From: Prostheceraeus crozeri | Lineage: Eukaryota > Platyhelminthes > Polycladida > Euryleptidae | DNA length: 64,000 nt | Reading direction: 5' to 3' | Assembly: GCA_907163375.1 (NCBI GenBank) | Contig: CAJQUW010003219.1 | Location: 124,001 to 188,000 of the forward strand | Shown: piece after piece, positions 12,426 through 22,907 of the stretch | Layout of the letters: the number at the start of each line of letters is the position of its first letter | How positions within the stretch are numbered: the stretch's first letter is position 1 | The notes under the pieces: generated by a model | What the model saw: only the letters and a program-made list of their open reading frames with translations | Told to the model about the DNA's origin: nothing | Databases searched by the model: none | Translations under genes and position numbers: made by a program

Positions 12426-12654
12426 TTCAACGAAATCAAGTTTAAGTATGATACTTCAATGTCAGAAAATGGTATAGTTTATCAAGATAGAGACTTCAAA
12501 TATTCTCAACACGTCTCAAATATAGAATGAAAATAAGTCTGTTTCCTCCCCCTTTATACTCTCATACTCCTCATTCATTGGCTGTTCATTTGATTGGCTG
12601 CTTGCTTGTACTTAAGCACTAAGAAATCAAGTTTATGGCATGCAATTTGAAGTC
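12426..12654. promoter_or_regulatory. Divergent promoter, PolB / acidic protein (element A)
   Basis: TATAAAG on - at 12,552-12,558 faces PolB. Two ATTGG (inverted CCAAT) boxes at 12,577 and 12,593 and a TACTTAAG motif lie toward the rightward gene. The same ATTGG pair and TACTTAAG are kept in B and C. Confidence 0.6.
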
Positions 12655-13062
12655 ATGAATTCACCATCAACTCAATCACCAGTGTCTGCATCAAGCATGC
12701 CAACTTGCCCTCCCGCTCCGAAAAAGGTAAAGGTGGAGAAGCAGAGAAATGTAGATGACATTCCAAAGTTAGAATTACCATCTCTCACAGAACAAGAAGA
12801 ACTGGAGATGATCTATGTGCGGTGGAAATACCTAATGTATAATAAGTAGGATGTGTCAAAGGAGGATGACATCAGCCTTCTCCATGACATACGGAGATGG
12901 TACAGCCCATCGTCCCAACCCAGAAACGAAGTGGAATGGAAGTACGTCTTTGGTGTGCTAGCTGCAGCGGAGGAAAGACTGTGATAACTGAAATGTGACT
13001 GTAGCAACTGTGAATCGCTGTGGGACAATATCAGTAGTGAAGAACGTTTAAACTACTTGTAA
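12655..13062 (+). pseudogene. Acidic protein, broken (element A)
   Basis: Counterpart of 39,220-39,675: MNSPSTQSP start, VRWKYLMY, then TAG at 12,847-12,849, after which RRWYSPSSQPR and AAEERL continue and a second stop follows. The intact copies in B and C encode 151 residues. Function unknown. Confidence 0.75.
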
Positions 13063-13214
13063 TTTCCAATAAATGTTTTATTTGCTATATCTGTCTATTT
13101 TCACTTATTTCTGGGTAATGTAGTCATCAACATCATAGTGAAAATCTAACCATTTGACAGCTCAGTATAAATCATAGGAGCTGATGCTAGACACTATCAT
13201 TTTTCCTAAATACT

Positions 13215-13231
13215 ACCTCTATCACTGAGGT
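13215..13231 (-). other. Conserved hairpin downstream of the leftward small gene (element A)
   Basis: On the minus strand ACCTC-AGTGATA-GAGGT, about 80 bases past the stop of the gene at 13,310-13,549. Same hairpin as 14,191, 39,990 and 58,721, with a compensating pair change at the stem base. Confidence 0.55.
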
Positions 13232-13309
13232 TAAATGATAAAGGCATTGAATATCAAAAACAGAGACATGTAGTTCTTTAGATTTATTTACAATTGAAGC
13301 ACATATACT

Positions 13310-13549
13310 TTATAGCGAGGAAAAGTCAAGCGGAAGAACCTTTAAGTCATTGTAGACTTTGTAGCACCTTGGACGTTTAGCGGCATCGGGGGCTCTTCTC
13401 ACGCGCGTTGTTTTCGGTGTCCACTCTTCATCTATCCAGACAATTCTTACAGTCTTGCCCTTTTCGCAAGTCTCCTCCTGATCACACTTGTCTTCATCAC
13501 ACCACTCATTGACGATCACAAAATTACATGGTGTTTCTGAGTTTGTCAT
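13310..13549 (-). CDS. Small conserved protein, left arm of inverted pair (element A)
   Basis: 79 residues from ATG 13,549. The central to C-terminal part (KGKTVRIVW, TPKTTRVRRAPDAAKRPRCY, KVYNDLKVLPLDFSSL) closely matches the gene at 13,713-13,964 in the opposite orientation. Acidic first half, basic middle. No counterpart at this place in B or C. Family not recognised. Confidence 0.65.
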   Translation of the reverse strand: MTNSETPCNFVIVNEWCDEDKCDQEETCEKGKTVRIVWIDEEWTPKTTRVRRAPDAAKRPRCYKVYNDLKVLPLDFSSL

Positions 13550-13667
13550 CTTGGCGTGCTAGCTCGTATCATGTGAATAAGAGTGCTACAATCTTCCGAC
13601 TTATGTAGTGTTCATCTAAATTAGAATCATTCTGATTGGTTGTTGAGGAATTCATTGTTGAAAAACA

Positions 13668-13675
13668 TATAAAAG
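13668..13675 (+). promoter_or_regulatory. TATA box of the rightward small gene (element A)
   Basis: TATAAAAG, 45 bases before ATG 13,713. Confidence 0.6.
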
Positions 13676-13712
13676 TCAGAAAATTGAAACACTTCTCATT
13701 CTCATCTATCTC

Positions 13713-13964
13713 ATGATGGAAGGTACATCTCCCGCCTTAGAGATTTTCAACAAAATATTTGAAGTGGTTGACGAGTGGGACGAAGAGCTTGATCTGAAGG
13801 AGACTTGTGATAAAGGCAAGATTGTGCAAGTTGTGTGGAGTAATGGCGATTTTACACCGAAAACAACGCGCGTGAGAAGAGCGCCCAACGCCCCAAAACG
13901 TCCAGGGTGCTACAAAGTGTACAATAACTTAGAGGTTATTCCGCTTGACTTTTCCTCGCTATGA
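13713..13964 (+). CDS. Small conserved protein, right arm of inverted pair (element A)
   Basis: 83 residues (start ATG 13,713 or 13,716), paralogue of the 13,310-13,549 gene: KGKIVQVVW, TPKTTRVRRAPNAPKRPGCY, KVYNNLEVIPLDFSSL. A TATAAAAG box lies at 13,668-13,675. Both copies keep an open frame while neighbouring genes have decayed, which argues for recent use or recent duplication. Function unknown. Confidence 0.7.
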   Translation: MMEGTSPALEIFNKIFEVVDEWDEELDLKETCDKGKIVQVVWSNGDFTPKTTRVRRAPNAPKRPGCYKVYNNLEVIPLDFSSL

Positions 13965-14190
13965 AGTATATGCGCTTCAATTATAAATAAACCTACATAC
14001 TACATGTCTTTGTTTTGCAATGTGCTTATCTAGAAATGGAAATAAATGGAGGAATTTAGATATGGGGTTAGTTAACACATTTATCATCGGTCTACTTTTC
14101 TATCAAAAGAGATCGCACCATTAGAGAAGATAGTGATTTTGTATACGTGTGGTGTAAGAGTGACCTCCCATTTCATCCCCTCATCATTTA

Positions 14191-14207
14191 GCCTCAATGA
14201 TAGAGGC
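14191..14207 (+). other. Conserved hairpin downstream of rightward small gene (element A)
   Basis: GCCTC-AATGATA-GAGGC. The stem differs from B/C (GTCTC/GAGAC) by a paired change, with the loop conserved. The stretch 13,965-14,536 around it holds no gene. Confidence 0.55.
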
Positions 14208-14536
14208 AGTTCTTAAAAGAACTCATGACTCATTCTCAGATAACGTTCGCAATGGAGAATTTAAAAAGTAACCTGTGGCAGGTAGCTAAGACTCAACCGA
14301 TTGGCGTTCAAAGTGCTACGTTGAGAACTGTGTCAAATGCCCAACATGAGTTGCCACAGAGGTTTTGGTCTAAAATATGACACACTCCCTTGCCACACTT
14401 ATCACTACGATATCATCCGCTGTCTCAAAAGAGATCGCCCACCAACAGAAAGAATTATACCGAAATCCTCCTTAACATGCAACGTTAAAGTTGACTGATA
14501 GAAGATACAACTTTATGATTATATTTTATATTTGTA

Positions 14537-14604
14537 TGATAGATTCAGTCAGACCGAAGTCTGTCCAGGGCAAACCACGTGGAGGTACTATCATATTTTG
14601 CCCC
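14537..14604 (-). ncRNA. HDV-like self-cleaving ribozyme R1 (element A)
   Basis: 68 nt on the minus strand, beginning 50 bases after the stop of the small gene at 14,655. P1 is GGGGCAA with TTGCCCT (7 bp, G-U at the cleavage site). P2 is TGATAG with CTATCA. P3 is ACC with GGT around loop TCCACGT. GG follows for P1.1. P4 is CAGAC-TTCG-GTCTG with a cUUCGg tetraloop. J4/2 contains the expected C but reads CUGAA rather than CGAA. The P4 stem differs from B/C by compensating changes, which supports a selected RNA structure. Cleavage is predicted just 5' of 14,604. Confidence 0.85.
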
Positions 14605-14654
14605 ATGGTGGTCTTTAAAAAGACCGTTGGTTCGTTCTCGGGAAATGAATAGAC

Positions 14655-14921
14655 TTAGGTTTGGCCGATTCCGCTGAGAGAGACTTGTAATCTCTCTATG
14701 TCAGCGGCATCGACCTCCTCTACTATAAGCTGACTATTAGAGGGCGGTATATACCCCCACTCTGTTGAATTGGCATCATCGTCAGTTATTGATGAGCCAA
14801 TTCGAGCAAGGTTGTTATAGACTCGCTGTCGCTCCTCCATCTCTAGAAGCTCAATAATTAAATTTCTCGGTCTAAGCCGAGGCTTGTCAGGAGAGCTGAC
14901 TGTCGTCTTAGGTGTTTTCAT
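14655..14921 (-). CDS. Small conserved protein (element A)
   Basis: 88 residues: MKTPKTTVSS, RLRPRNL, RVYNNLARIGSS, EVDAADIERL, LSGIG. Homologous to 40,413-40,679 in B and absent from C. Short basic N-terminus, then a helical, acidic part. Ribozyme R1 follows the stop by 50 bases. Function unknown. Confidence 0.72.
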   Translation of the reverse strand: MKTPKTTVSSPDKPRLRPRNLIIELLEMEERQRVYNNLARIGSSITDDDANSTEWGYIPPSNSQLIVEEVDAADIERLQVSLSGIGQT

Positions 14922-15006
14922 GATGGAGTATAGAATGAAAATGAAAGAGAGGCAATGGTTTAATACCCCTCTGATACAAAGACATGACTCAGTCTTTCTA
15001 ATTATG

Positions 15007-15073
15007 TGATAGATTCAGTCAAACCGAAGTCTGTCCAGGGCAAACCACGAGGAGGTACTATCACTCTTGCTCC
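15007..15073 (-). ncRNA. HDV-like ribozyme R2, probably degenerate (element A)
   Basis: Same fold as R1: P2 TGATAG/CTATCA, loop TCCTCGT, P4 CAGAC-TTCG-GTTTG with a G-U pair, same CUGAA J4/2. P1 reads GGAGCAA against TTGCCCT, so one A-C mismatch falls in the helix next to the cleavage site. It starts about 58 bases after the predicted last stop of the coiled-coil gene. Confidence 0.75.
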
Positions 15074-15130
15074 GTGTGCCTCTTAAAAGAGCCGTTTGGG
15101 GCGCTCTCGGGATCAAAAGCGATCCTACTG

Positions 15131-16271
15131 CTAATGTAAAAACTCTGAAAGGAAAAAAACAGGAGATTAGATGCGGTAAGGAAATGATCATGTTGAAGTA
15201 ACTTACTGGGCACTTTCTTCCGGACTTTTCGGACGACGAAGTTCTCAAGCTCGCCGGTGATGTCCATGTTTATGTGGAGACATCGGACTCCGTCGCCCTC
15301 GTAGCAATGCTGCGTCTGATTGGGGTCGCTTGTTATTGTCGGTACATCACACATATTATTTTCGAAGAGGGGAAGATGGACTTCATGCACTCTTCTTTTT
15401 CTACACTTCTCACGCTCATGCAATCGCTCCACTTCAGCCACCAACCCCTTGTTCACACCCTTCACTTCCTCTGTTTCCTTCACCACGCTTCGCATTCGAT
15501 CTATCTCATCATCCTTCCTCAACAAATTCGCCTGCAGACTACTCACCAAACTTGCTTTCTTCATCAGCTCACTCCTTTCCGCCATCCACTCTTTATCCTT
15601 CTGCCTCATACTTTCCAACTCTTCTCTCGTCACCTTATACCCTTCAGCCTTCGCAGTCAACTTCTCATTCTGAATCACTAGTACTTTATTCTTCTCCTCA
15701 ACCGCCCTCAATCGATCCTTCATCCTTACATATTCATCCCTCGTGTTCCCTTCATCCCTCCGAGGCGATGATGCCGCCAACGGCTTACCCACTTCCTTTC
15801 CCTCATCCTTTTTCTTCTCCTGAAGATCACCAATGTTCCCAAACAATTCCTCCAACACGTCATCCAAATCAACATCAACATCAGGCTTCTTGATGTCACC
15901 TCTCAACTCCACTTCTTCCTCACTGAAACCCTCATCAGTCGCCTTAGTAACACCTTTCTTCCCCACAGCACCCTCAATCGTCGCCACTGCCACTCTTACC
16001 TTTTCCATATCTAGTAAAACTCCCTCAAACCAAGACTCCTGCATTAAACCCCTGCATACTAATATTGCCACTAGGGCACTGGCTATGGTTCCTCTACATC
16101 ACTCCCATCCTCACATACCGCTCTATGATGCATACACACCCTCAACAACACTTTCCTCACATGCTCGCCCACCGTCCCCTCATTAATGTGCTTTTTGAGC
16201 TCGCTGCCTCTTGCAATACGGCCACAGCTACACTTGCCGATAAGCATTCGTGCATTGATCATCTTAGTCAT
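15131..16271 (-). CDS. Zinc-finger / coiled-coil protein, spliced (element A)
   Basis: ATG 16,271 lies just after an acceptor (CTATCTTTACAG). The N-terminus is KCSCGRIARGSELKKHI, a Cys/His finger. A frame change before 16,071 fits an intron (GTATGT donor on - near 16,115) or a frameshift. From 16,071 the frame runs through an acidic part (DVDVDLDDVLEELF) and a long Glu/Lys/Arg coiled coil (15,780-15,430). A GTAAGT...TTTCAG intron (15,145-15,206) leads to a short last exon with stop TAG 15,131-15,133. Sequence differs greatly from the B and C versions. Confidence 0.65.
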
Positions 16272-16406
16272 AGTGACGATTCTGTAAAGATAGGGGAAAA
16301 AATTTGATAGCAAGTGTTTATAGGATACTACTTGCTGATATGCATTGAAAGATTAAGTCCAAAAACATTTGATAGCAGTCGTCTAGGCGTTAGGCTCTTG
16401 AATCCC

Positions 16407-16532
16407 TTACAGGCATTTTTCAGAAGGGATGTTATCCCAGCTCCAAGGCCTCGACCCACAAATCCAACCTCGAGTGGACAGAGCGTGGGTCACGTCAGTG
16501 TGTTCGTATCCGGGCCACGATTTTGACATGGA
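16407..16532 (-). other. Conserved element with a kept reading frame in the leader of the coiled-coil gene (element A)
   Basis: On the minus strand this stretch matches 42,093-42,225 in B and 60,436-60,560 in C. One frame is open in all three and ends GWICGxRPWSWDxIPSE; in A it runs three codons past the point where B and C stop. It lies upstream of the coiled-coil ATG, in what looks like a 5' leader intron. Substitutions are mixed synonymous and not, so it may be an exon or a conserved nucleic-acid element. Confidence 0.45.
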
Positions 16533-16838
16533 AACCGGAGGAGTTATTTGCAAGAGGAAACGTCCCAAGTCGCGGAGACTCATAAACGACTGCTTTTTAT
16601 TCAAAAACTTTAATCATCATCATCAAATACGAATTTAAATTTTTCAGCATTTTAGTACTATTCATAAAACGTTTATAAGTAATCTGTCACCTACAGCACA
16701 TCATGAGCTGTCAAACGTTTTTTGAACTAAGTCTAAAGGACTTGTAGAAGCAAAGTTATAGCCGTTTGAAGATTTCGGCCTGCTATCATCAAATGGTCAG
16801 TCATGCTATACTGACTAACCTGTAAGTCTGACTCCTTA

Positions 16839-16850
16839 GCTGATATCAGC
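16839..16850. other. Perfect 12-bp palindrome in conserved leader segment (element A)
   Basis: GCTGATATCAGC, preceded at about 16,800-16,815 by a hairpin whose stem varies between copies (TCAGT/ACTGA here, CCAGT/ACTGG in B). A TATATAAG-type box on - lies near 16,945. The remaining 16,272-17,000 has no gene. Confidence 0.5.
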
Positions 16851-16999
16851 AATGAAAAGTCAGAAGTCCGATATCGGACCTCAAGAGAAACGACTTACCT
16901 GTAGTCAGTTTCTCAACTTAGTGAGATTCCTCTCCCGAACTCGTACTTATATATCCTGTGAATATGCAATCGATAAGAGGGGGGTCAGACATTGGTTAT

Positions 17000-17993
17000 C
17001 CAAAATTTGACGCTGAATACAAATCTTGTTTTATTTTTCTCGTCCGATGCTTCGTTCGCCCGCTGGAGTCCAAAACACAAAACTCAACCTCTGACGGCTC
17101 TCTAACATGGCCAAAAGTCTCAATGTCACTCTCAAGCCTCAGCAATGAAAGATAGGGCAAAACTGTGCTTTAGAATGAATTTGTGGCACTCTTAGCTTTC
17201 AAACGAGCTATTGCACGACTCTCCACTATTTCTAGAACCAAAGTTGGAAGATCGCTGCCGAGGGAGGGTCGAAGTTCTTCGTTGTTTGGCCTACGACTTT
17301 GAAAACAATTTCCCTAGACCCAAAATTGGCCAAAAAGTCCAAATCCGCCGTCCATTTTCACATACGAGGCTTCGTTTAGCCGCTACAGAGCAAAACTGAC
17401 CAATTCAACCTCTGACGGCGCTCTAACATGGCCAAAAGTCTCAATGTCACTCCCAAGCCTCAGAAATGAAAGATAGGGCAAAACTGTGCTTTCCAATGAA
17501 TTTGTGGCACTCTTAGCTTTCAAACGAGCTATTGCACGACTCTCTACCATTTCTAGAACCAAAGTTGGAAGATCGCTGCCGAGGGGGGAGGGAGGGAGGT
17601 CGAAGTTCTTCATTTTTAGCCCTATGACGCTGGAAACCACTCTACTAGACCCAAAATTGGCCAAAAAGTCCAAATCCACCGTCCATTTTCACGTACGAGG
17701 CTTCGTTTCGCCGCTACAGCCACTTTCTCACTCAAAAACACGCAAAAAACACACCTAAACCACACCTACACCCAAGAAACACAACATGTCGACCCAGAAT
17801 TTCATCAGGAAACCAAATCTAAACACAAAATAAACCTACAACCATCCCTACACACCAAAAACAAAGAACGCCACCCAAGAACAACCACGACGGTCGACCA
17901 AGACACACCCGGCCGGTCGACCCAGAATCACACCAACCCAACTCGCGCTCCAGAGGGGGGCGCTGTGCGCAGTTGGGAGGATTCCTTACTACT
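17000..17993 (-). repeat. Right terminal region of element A with 321-bp tandem repeat
   Basis: Contains two tandem copies of a block of period 321 (TTGCACGACT at 17,211 and again at 17,532), each with the AAACGAGCTATTGCACGAC motif also found in the B and C ends. It ends CCTTACTACT. The outermost 200 bases diverge from B. No gene seen. Confidence 0.82.
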
Positions 17994-18489
17994 CACGATT
18001 TGATGTAGTATCAAAATTATATTCCCTATTGCATTGCTTCTTGAAAAATACATGCTTATAGATGCAAAATTATACGGACCCCAGTGGCCATGCAGTGCTC
18101 ATCCTCATCAAAAATTCTAATCTCTGTGCTGAACCCTGCTAATTCGGGTAATTTGTTTCGGAATCCCGTAATCATAATTTTTCGGATCCCGAAATTCCGG
18201 GAATGAGTTTTATAATCCCGAAATTCCCGGGGGGTTAGAAAAGTATCCGGATTTGAAATCCCTCGCAAAAGTTCTCGTGAATCTTGATCAATCAATTTGA
18301 TCAATTCATTTGATCATTCAGCGTGTGCGATTATCCGTGAAATTCTGAAGTTTGACTTTTTCTTCTCATTGACTGCGAAATCTTTTCGATCTATTTATCG
18401 GAAAATATTCATGTCAGCACCAGTCAGCTTCTGACAAGACGGTGTGAATAAAATGCTATCGTTTGTCAACAATCCCTTGTCGGCCGATC

Positions 18490-18930
18490 AAAGGGCTGCT
18501 TCACACATGCGACGTTTTGCAGCGGGGAAGTCGCGCGGTTGTTTGTTTAACATTACAGTCTATGGAGTCTTTCACACATGTCGTGCGTTTTCATTTTGCT
18601 GCGAGTAAATCGGGCGATTTTGGCTTTTGACCTACAAATGATCTTTGACATCATCTCGAACTAAGAACATGTCTGAGTTCAGACTGATGTGGCGATCAAG
18701 ACGCGCTCCGAATTGTTAATTTTCGTCAAGTAGAACCGATTTTATCTGGAATGATATCTTTTATTTCCAAAGTGTTGATGTTCTCGAACTTCGTGTAGAT
18801 CAATCAATGCTGTAGCCAATGCTCATGCTAGCGACAATGACTGAAGTCAATCATCGTCACCAATTTTTATTTTGACTTCGTTCTCAGCCGTCAGTGGTCA
18901 GATTTCAGTGATCCACACACCAAACTCAGA
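18490..18930 (+). repeat. Diverged interspersed repeat, copy 1
   Basis: Aligns by eye with 21,060-21,510 through several shared blocks ending CTTCGTTCTCAGCCGTCAGTG. Looks like an old unclassified repeat family. Confidence 0.55.
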
Positions 18931-21059
18931 GTTGGAAGTGGGTCATGGGTCAGGTGGGTCAGGTGGGTTAGGTGGGTCACAAAATCGCGTGGGTCACGTG
19001 GGTCGTGGGTCAGACTTCGTTAACCCACTTCCAACCAGTTTGACCCATGATAGATTTGACAATCTCAAATACAGTAAACTTCATTTATTCGCATTCTTGT
19101 CATTCATGAAAAATGATTAAGTCAGTGTCACTGAAAGGGGTGTTGGATGCACAGTCAAAATATATAACACTATTGACTTTCACACGCCTCATACAGTTTC
19201 GAAAGGGGGCGGAATTCACACAAATTGAAGGCTCGAAGACAATTGCTGCTGTCTGCTGAGAGATGTTGGTTGGTGGAGAGAAGTTGTTTGAGTACAATGG
19301 TGTAGGCTCAATTCTCTGTCGCTATGTCACGATACCCAATGGTGTGTGACCTTGATTTCAGAAATACAACTGCTGAAGAAGCCAGGTATTCAGAGGTTTT
19401 ATTCATCTTGAAAATTTTCTTGCAATGCCAGATGACCTTCATTTTGCTTGTTTCGTTTGATTTTGTTGGTCTTTCGTAGAAAATATCCTCTGGTAGAGAT
19501 TGGCATGGTAAATCTCTGGTAAAGATTGAACAGAACCTAAATATTTTCGAAATATGTAAGAGATCAAAATATGTTGATAATATACATGCTTCATGTCTAA
19601 AGTATTTGGCCGTTCAATCTACTTTCGCATCGTACATGTTTCATGCATCTCATTGCTTATTCGATACATGATAATCTGCAATACGCTAATTCTTAAGGTC
19701 ATTGATATAGACTTTTCCTTTTCACACAGACTTATTACGGCAGAGCTCTGTGAGGAGATATTTCTTGACACTTCGCATCAATAAAAAGTTTCGTATTGAT
19801 ATTTGATTTGGCATCAATAAAAATAGGAATACTTACATGATGTCACTACTGATTGCTATCATAACGTACCCGTACATGTAGCGCCACTCAAATATATCAT
19901 TTCATTTATATGTGCATTGCAAGCTAATTCATGAATTATAATCTTTTCCTCGTGCAATTTTCTATTCACGCGTTACGCGTGCTTACTCCATTTGCTTTTC
20001 AATGGATGTCATTCTTACATCAAATATACAACTTTCTACTTAAATCTAACATTATCAGAAGTTAATGAAATTTGAATCGATTGCATTCAGAAGCAACAAA
20101 ATATTAGTTTGACGATTTCTCTGGGATAATTTTCACACATGTAGTATCTAACATAGTAAATGCATGAATAAATGATTTAAGGCTACTGCAATCTAATTTT
20201 AAATTTCATTTGATTAAGGAATGCAAAATTTGAAATTCAGTCTGTAGGGCCCTTAACTTAACTAATCATCTCTCTACGAGTTAAATAGGTAGCACTAAAA
20301 AGGATAGTCAAGAATTATAACAAGAAACAGAGTCGTTTAAATTTTCTTAGAACCTTAGGCATTTGTGGTGCATGAACTTTGATTATAAGATAATTAGGAT
20401 GAGGTTACATGTCTATGATAGTAATAATAAGCACTATATTGAAGAAATAAAAATCAGAACCTACATGAGTAGTACTTTTACGGATGATAAAATGTCACTG
20501 CTTCGCATTATACAATTTGCAGGCAAAAGGAACAGACGATTTAGAATGTTTAACGGTTGAACAATAAGGAAGACTATAATGCCCTGTAACAGGTAGTTTG
20601 CTTGGTAAAAGATGATGCAGCGCATGATCCATGGAATTCACACTTTCTGAAATGTCTCAGCATCAAAGTTTCACGACGAGAATTCAGTTATTCGACAGAA
20701 TTATCATGTGACAAGTGATATGATACATTTGAATCTTCACAACAAATCTTAACAACAATTTTGATACTACGAGGCCTCTAACTAGATCTAAAACCTTGAA
20801 TGAAAATGAAACTAAAGATGATACCTTGCCACCCTTGCAGCATGTGGGTCAGGTGGGTCGTGGGTCATGTTTTCGTGAAAAGTCGGTGGGTCAGGTGGGT
20901 CGTGGGTCAAGTTTCGTTGACCCACTTCCAACTCTTACCAAACTGATCCCCAGAGCATGAAGAACTTGATGGTGTTGATGGCGTCTGCCATGGAGAGAAA
21001 TTCTTGCCTTCGCAATCCCCTTTCCGTGGAACAATGGCCAACAGAGACAATTGAAAGCT

Positions 21060-21510
21060 ATGTCCATCGAAGACAATAGCATTGTCGCGCGGATGCCAGG
21101 GTAACATTGCAGCCTATGGAGCTTTTTACACATGTCGCGCGTTTTAAAAGCGGATAAATAGTCGCAAGAATTCTTCTGGAAATCATGCGATTTTGAGGCA
21201 ATTTTGGGTTTTGACCGACCAACGATCTAGAACATAGCGTAAATCTGAGCACATTTCTGAGTGCATATGCTACGATGATTAAAGCGCATTCCGAATTTCT
21301 AAATTTCCTTCAGCAGAACCGATTCTATCACAAATAATACATTTGAAGTTCCAAAGTGTTGAGGTTATTGACCTTCGCATACGTCAAACAATAGTGCCTT
21401 ACATGTTCGTGCAATCGACGATGAATGAAGTCAGTCCATGTCACCAATTTACATTTCGACTTCGTTCTCAGCCGTCAGTGCTCGGATTTTGGTGATTTAC
21501 ACATCGAAAT
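21060..21510 (+). repeat. Diverged interspersed repeat, copy 2
   Basis: Second copy of the 18,490-18,930 repeat, same orientation; ends just before a GGAGTC-rich stretch. Confidence 0.55.
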
Positions 21511-21866
21511 GATTCCCAGAATGTGAAGAAGTTGATGCCTCACATGGCTTTCGCCAGGAATGCGGAGTCGGAGTCCTGGACTCCTATCATTCTTGCTGGA
21601 GTCGGAGTCCTATCAAATGATACGACTCCGGACTCCGGCCTATAACTGGACCCGAAATATAATACAAGCAAATTATTTATCCTCGTGCATAGCTGTCACT
21701 GTCTTGATGTCAACTTTCTCCGTCAAACAAAAGTACAGAGACACTGCTGCATGCAAAGCTTGCAATAGTTGAGGGAATGAATCATGATAGTGAAAAAAGG
21801 ATTGTCTTTTCACTCGGTGATTTAGTAGAGAAGACAAGCCTTCCTAGCCTCGATCACACCTACGCG

Positions 21867-22680
21867 AGTAGTAAGTAAAACTCCACCACTGGACCGCGCA
21901 AGATGGCCGCCGTCGCTGACGTCCCCCCCCCTCCTGTCAGTCGAGTCGGTCGTGGTGTGCCGCCGTGTTGCTTCGAGTCTGACGTCCCCCCCTCTGGCCG
22001 GCCGTCGTAGCGCGAGGTGGTGTGTGATGCGCTCTCCAGGTTGGCGTGGTGTGCCCGCCAGGTTGGGAGGGTGGACTGTCGTAGCTCACCTGAAAAAATC
22101 CTAAGTGTCAGAGTGGCTTTGTATGGGTAAAATTTTGAAAATTTTCCAAAGTGTGGCATTTCGAACTTTACCAAAACATTTTTCATCAAATTTCGCTGAC
22201 CCCCCCCCCCGACAGCAATCTTCTAACTTTGGTTCTAGTAGACGGATTTTGTCTTACAGCTACTCGTTTGAAACAGGAGAAAAAACTGCTCGGTGAGATT
22301 TTTGTCGCGAGTCAATCAGACCAGCCGTTCAAAAGTTAGAGCTGTTGCAAGATTTTAGGTCGGAGCTCACCTGAAGAAATCCTAACTGTCAGAGTGGCTT
22401 TGTGTGGGCAAAATTTTGAAAATTTTCAAAAGTGTCGCATTTCGACCTGGGACCTTTACCATAACAGTTTCCATCAAATTTCACCGACCTCCCCCCCCCT
22501 CGGCACCGATCTTCCAACTTTGCTTCTAGTGGACGGATTTTGTCGTGCAATAGCTCGTTTGAAAGCTAAGAGTAAGACAAATTCACTGAAAAGAACGGCT
22601 TGTTCCTATCTGTCTTCGTTTAGATGTGAGACGCCATTTAAGATTTTGGGAGATTGGCGAAAAACGACAGAGTTAGAATT
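21867..22680 (+). repeat. Left terminal inverted repeat of element B with subterminal repeats
   Basis: The outer 50 bases are the inverse of 43,576-43,625. Further in, 22,500-22,680 is the inverse of about 43,013-43,190. Inside lies a direct repeat of period about 281 (the block starting AGCTCACCTGAA at 22,083 and again at 22,364). Poly-C runs (GACGTCCCCCCC) are repeated. No coding region is evident; short open frames here are incidental. Confidence 0.88.
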
Positions 22681-22803
22681 TCCCAAGAAACAGCTCCAGC
22701 GGGCGAATGAAGACTCGGATTGGTAAACGGAGGCCAGATGTGGAATCAGCTTGATGTTATTGTCCAATGAGGATCGTCATCCAATGGGAATCAAGCATTT
22801 CTT

Positions 22804-22811
22804 TATAAATA
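22804..22811 (+). promoter_or_regulatory. TATA box of the first gene of element B
   Basis: TATAAATA about 100 bases before the ATG at 22,908, with a CT-rich stretch between, as expected for an RNA polymerase II promoter just inside the inverted repeat. Confidence 0.6.
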
Positions 22812-22907
22812 GCGAGCTTTCCACAGTGAGAATCATTCCATCATTGAATCACACGAGTGACGGACGCACATTTTCTCTCTCTCTCTCTATTCTATTATCC
22901 AACTAAA

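Larger units (their letters stand above)
1..17993 (+). mobile_element. Polinton/Maverick element A, left end outside window, decayed
   Basis: Gene order and content match element B from the basic structural protein onward: integrase, pVI-like, capsid, protease, TBP/PC4-like, two structural proteins, PolB, acidic protein, small gene, coiled-coil gene. The right end is TTCCTTACTACT at 17,982-17,993, the same terminus as B and C. Most genes contain frameshifts or stops, so this is an old, inactive copy. It differs from B/C by a fused PC4-like/TBP-like gene, an inverted pair of extra small genes at 13.3-14.0 kb, and a 293-bp duplication in the capsid gene. Confidence 0.93.
17994..21866. other. 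Spacer between elements A and B, no gene recognised
   Basis: Non-Polinton DNA. Contains a diverged direct repeat: about 18,490-18,930 resembles 21,060-21,510 (shared CACACATGTCG, TTTTGACC, ACTTCGTTCTCAGCCGTCAGTG segments). GGGTCAGGTGGGTC-type short repeats flank it at 18,945-19,030 and 20,845-20,910. A palindromic CCCGAAATTCCGGG segment lies near 18,190-18,230 and a GGAGTC-rich stretch at 21,560-21,640. The short open frames look incidental. Confidence 0.6.

Noticed and set aside
15274-16186. Several plus-strand frames opposite the A coiled-coil gene
   Set aside because: Low-complexity Ser/Pro/Leu/His mirror frames of the coiled coil, with no counterpart in B or C.
16790-16860. Hammerhead or second HDV-type ribozyme around the CTGATATCAGC palindrome
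   Set aside because: The hammerhead core CUGAUGA is absent and no complete P1/P2/P3 set of an HDV fold could be drawn; only a hairpin and palindrome are supported.
17994-21866. Short frames in the spacer as genes
   Set aside because: None is conserved, none has a recognisable domain, and the region is repeat-derived.
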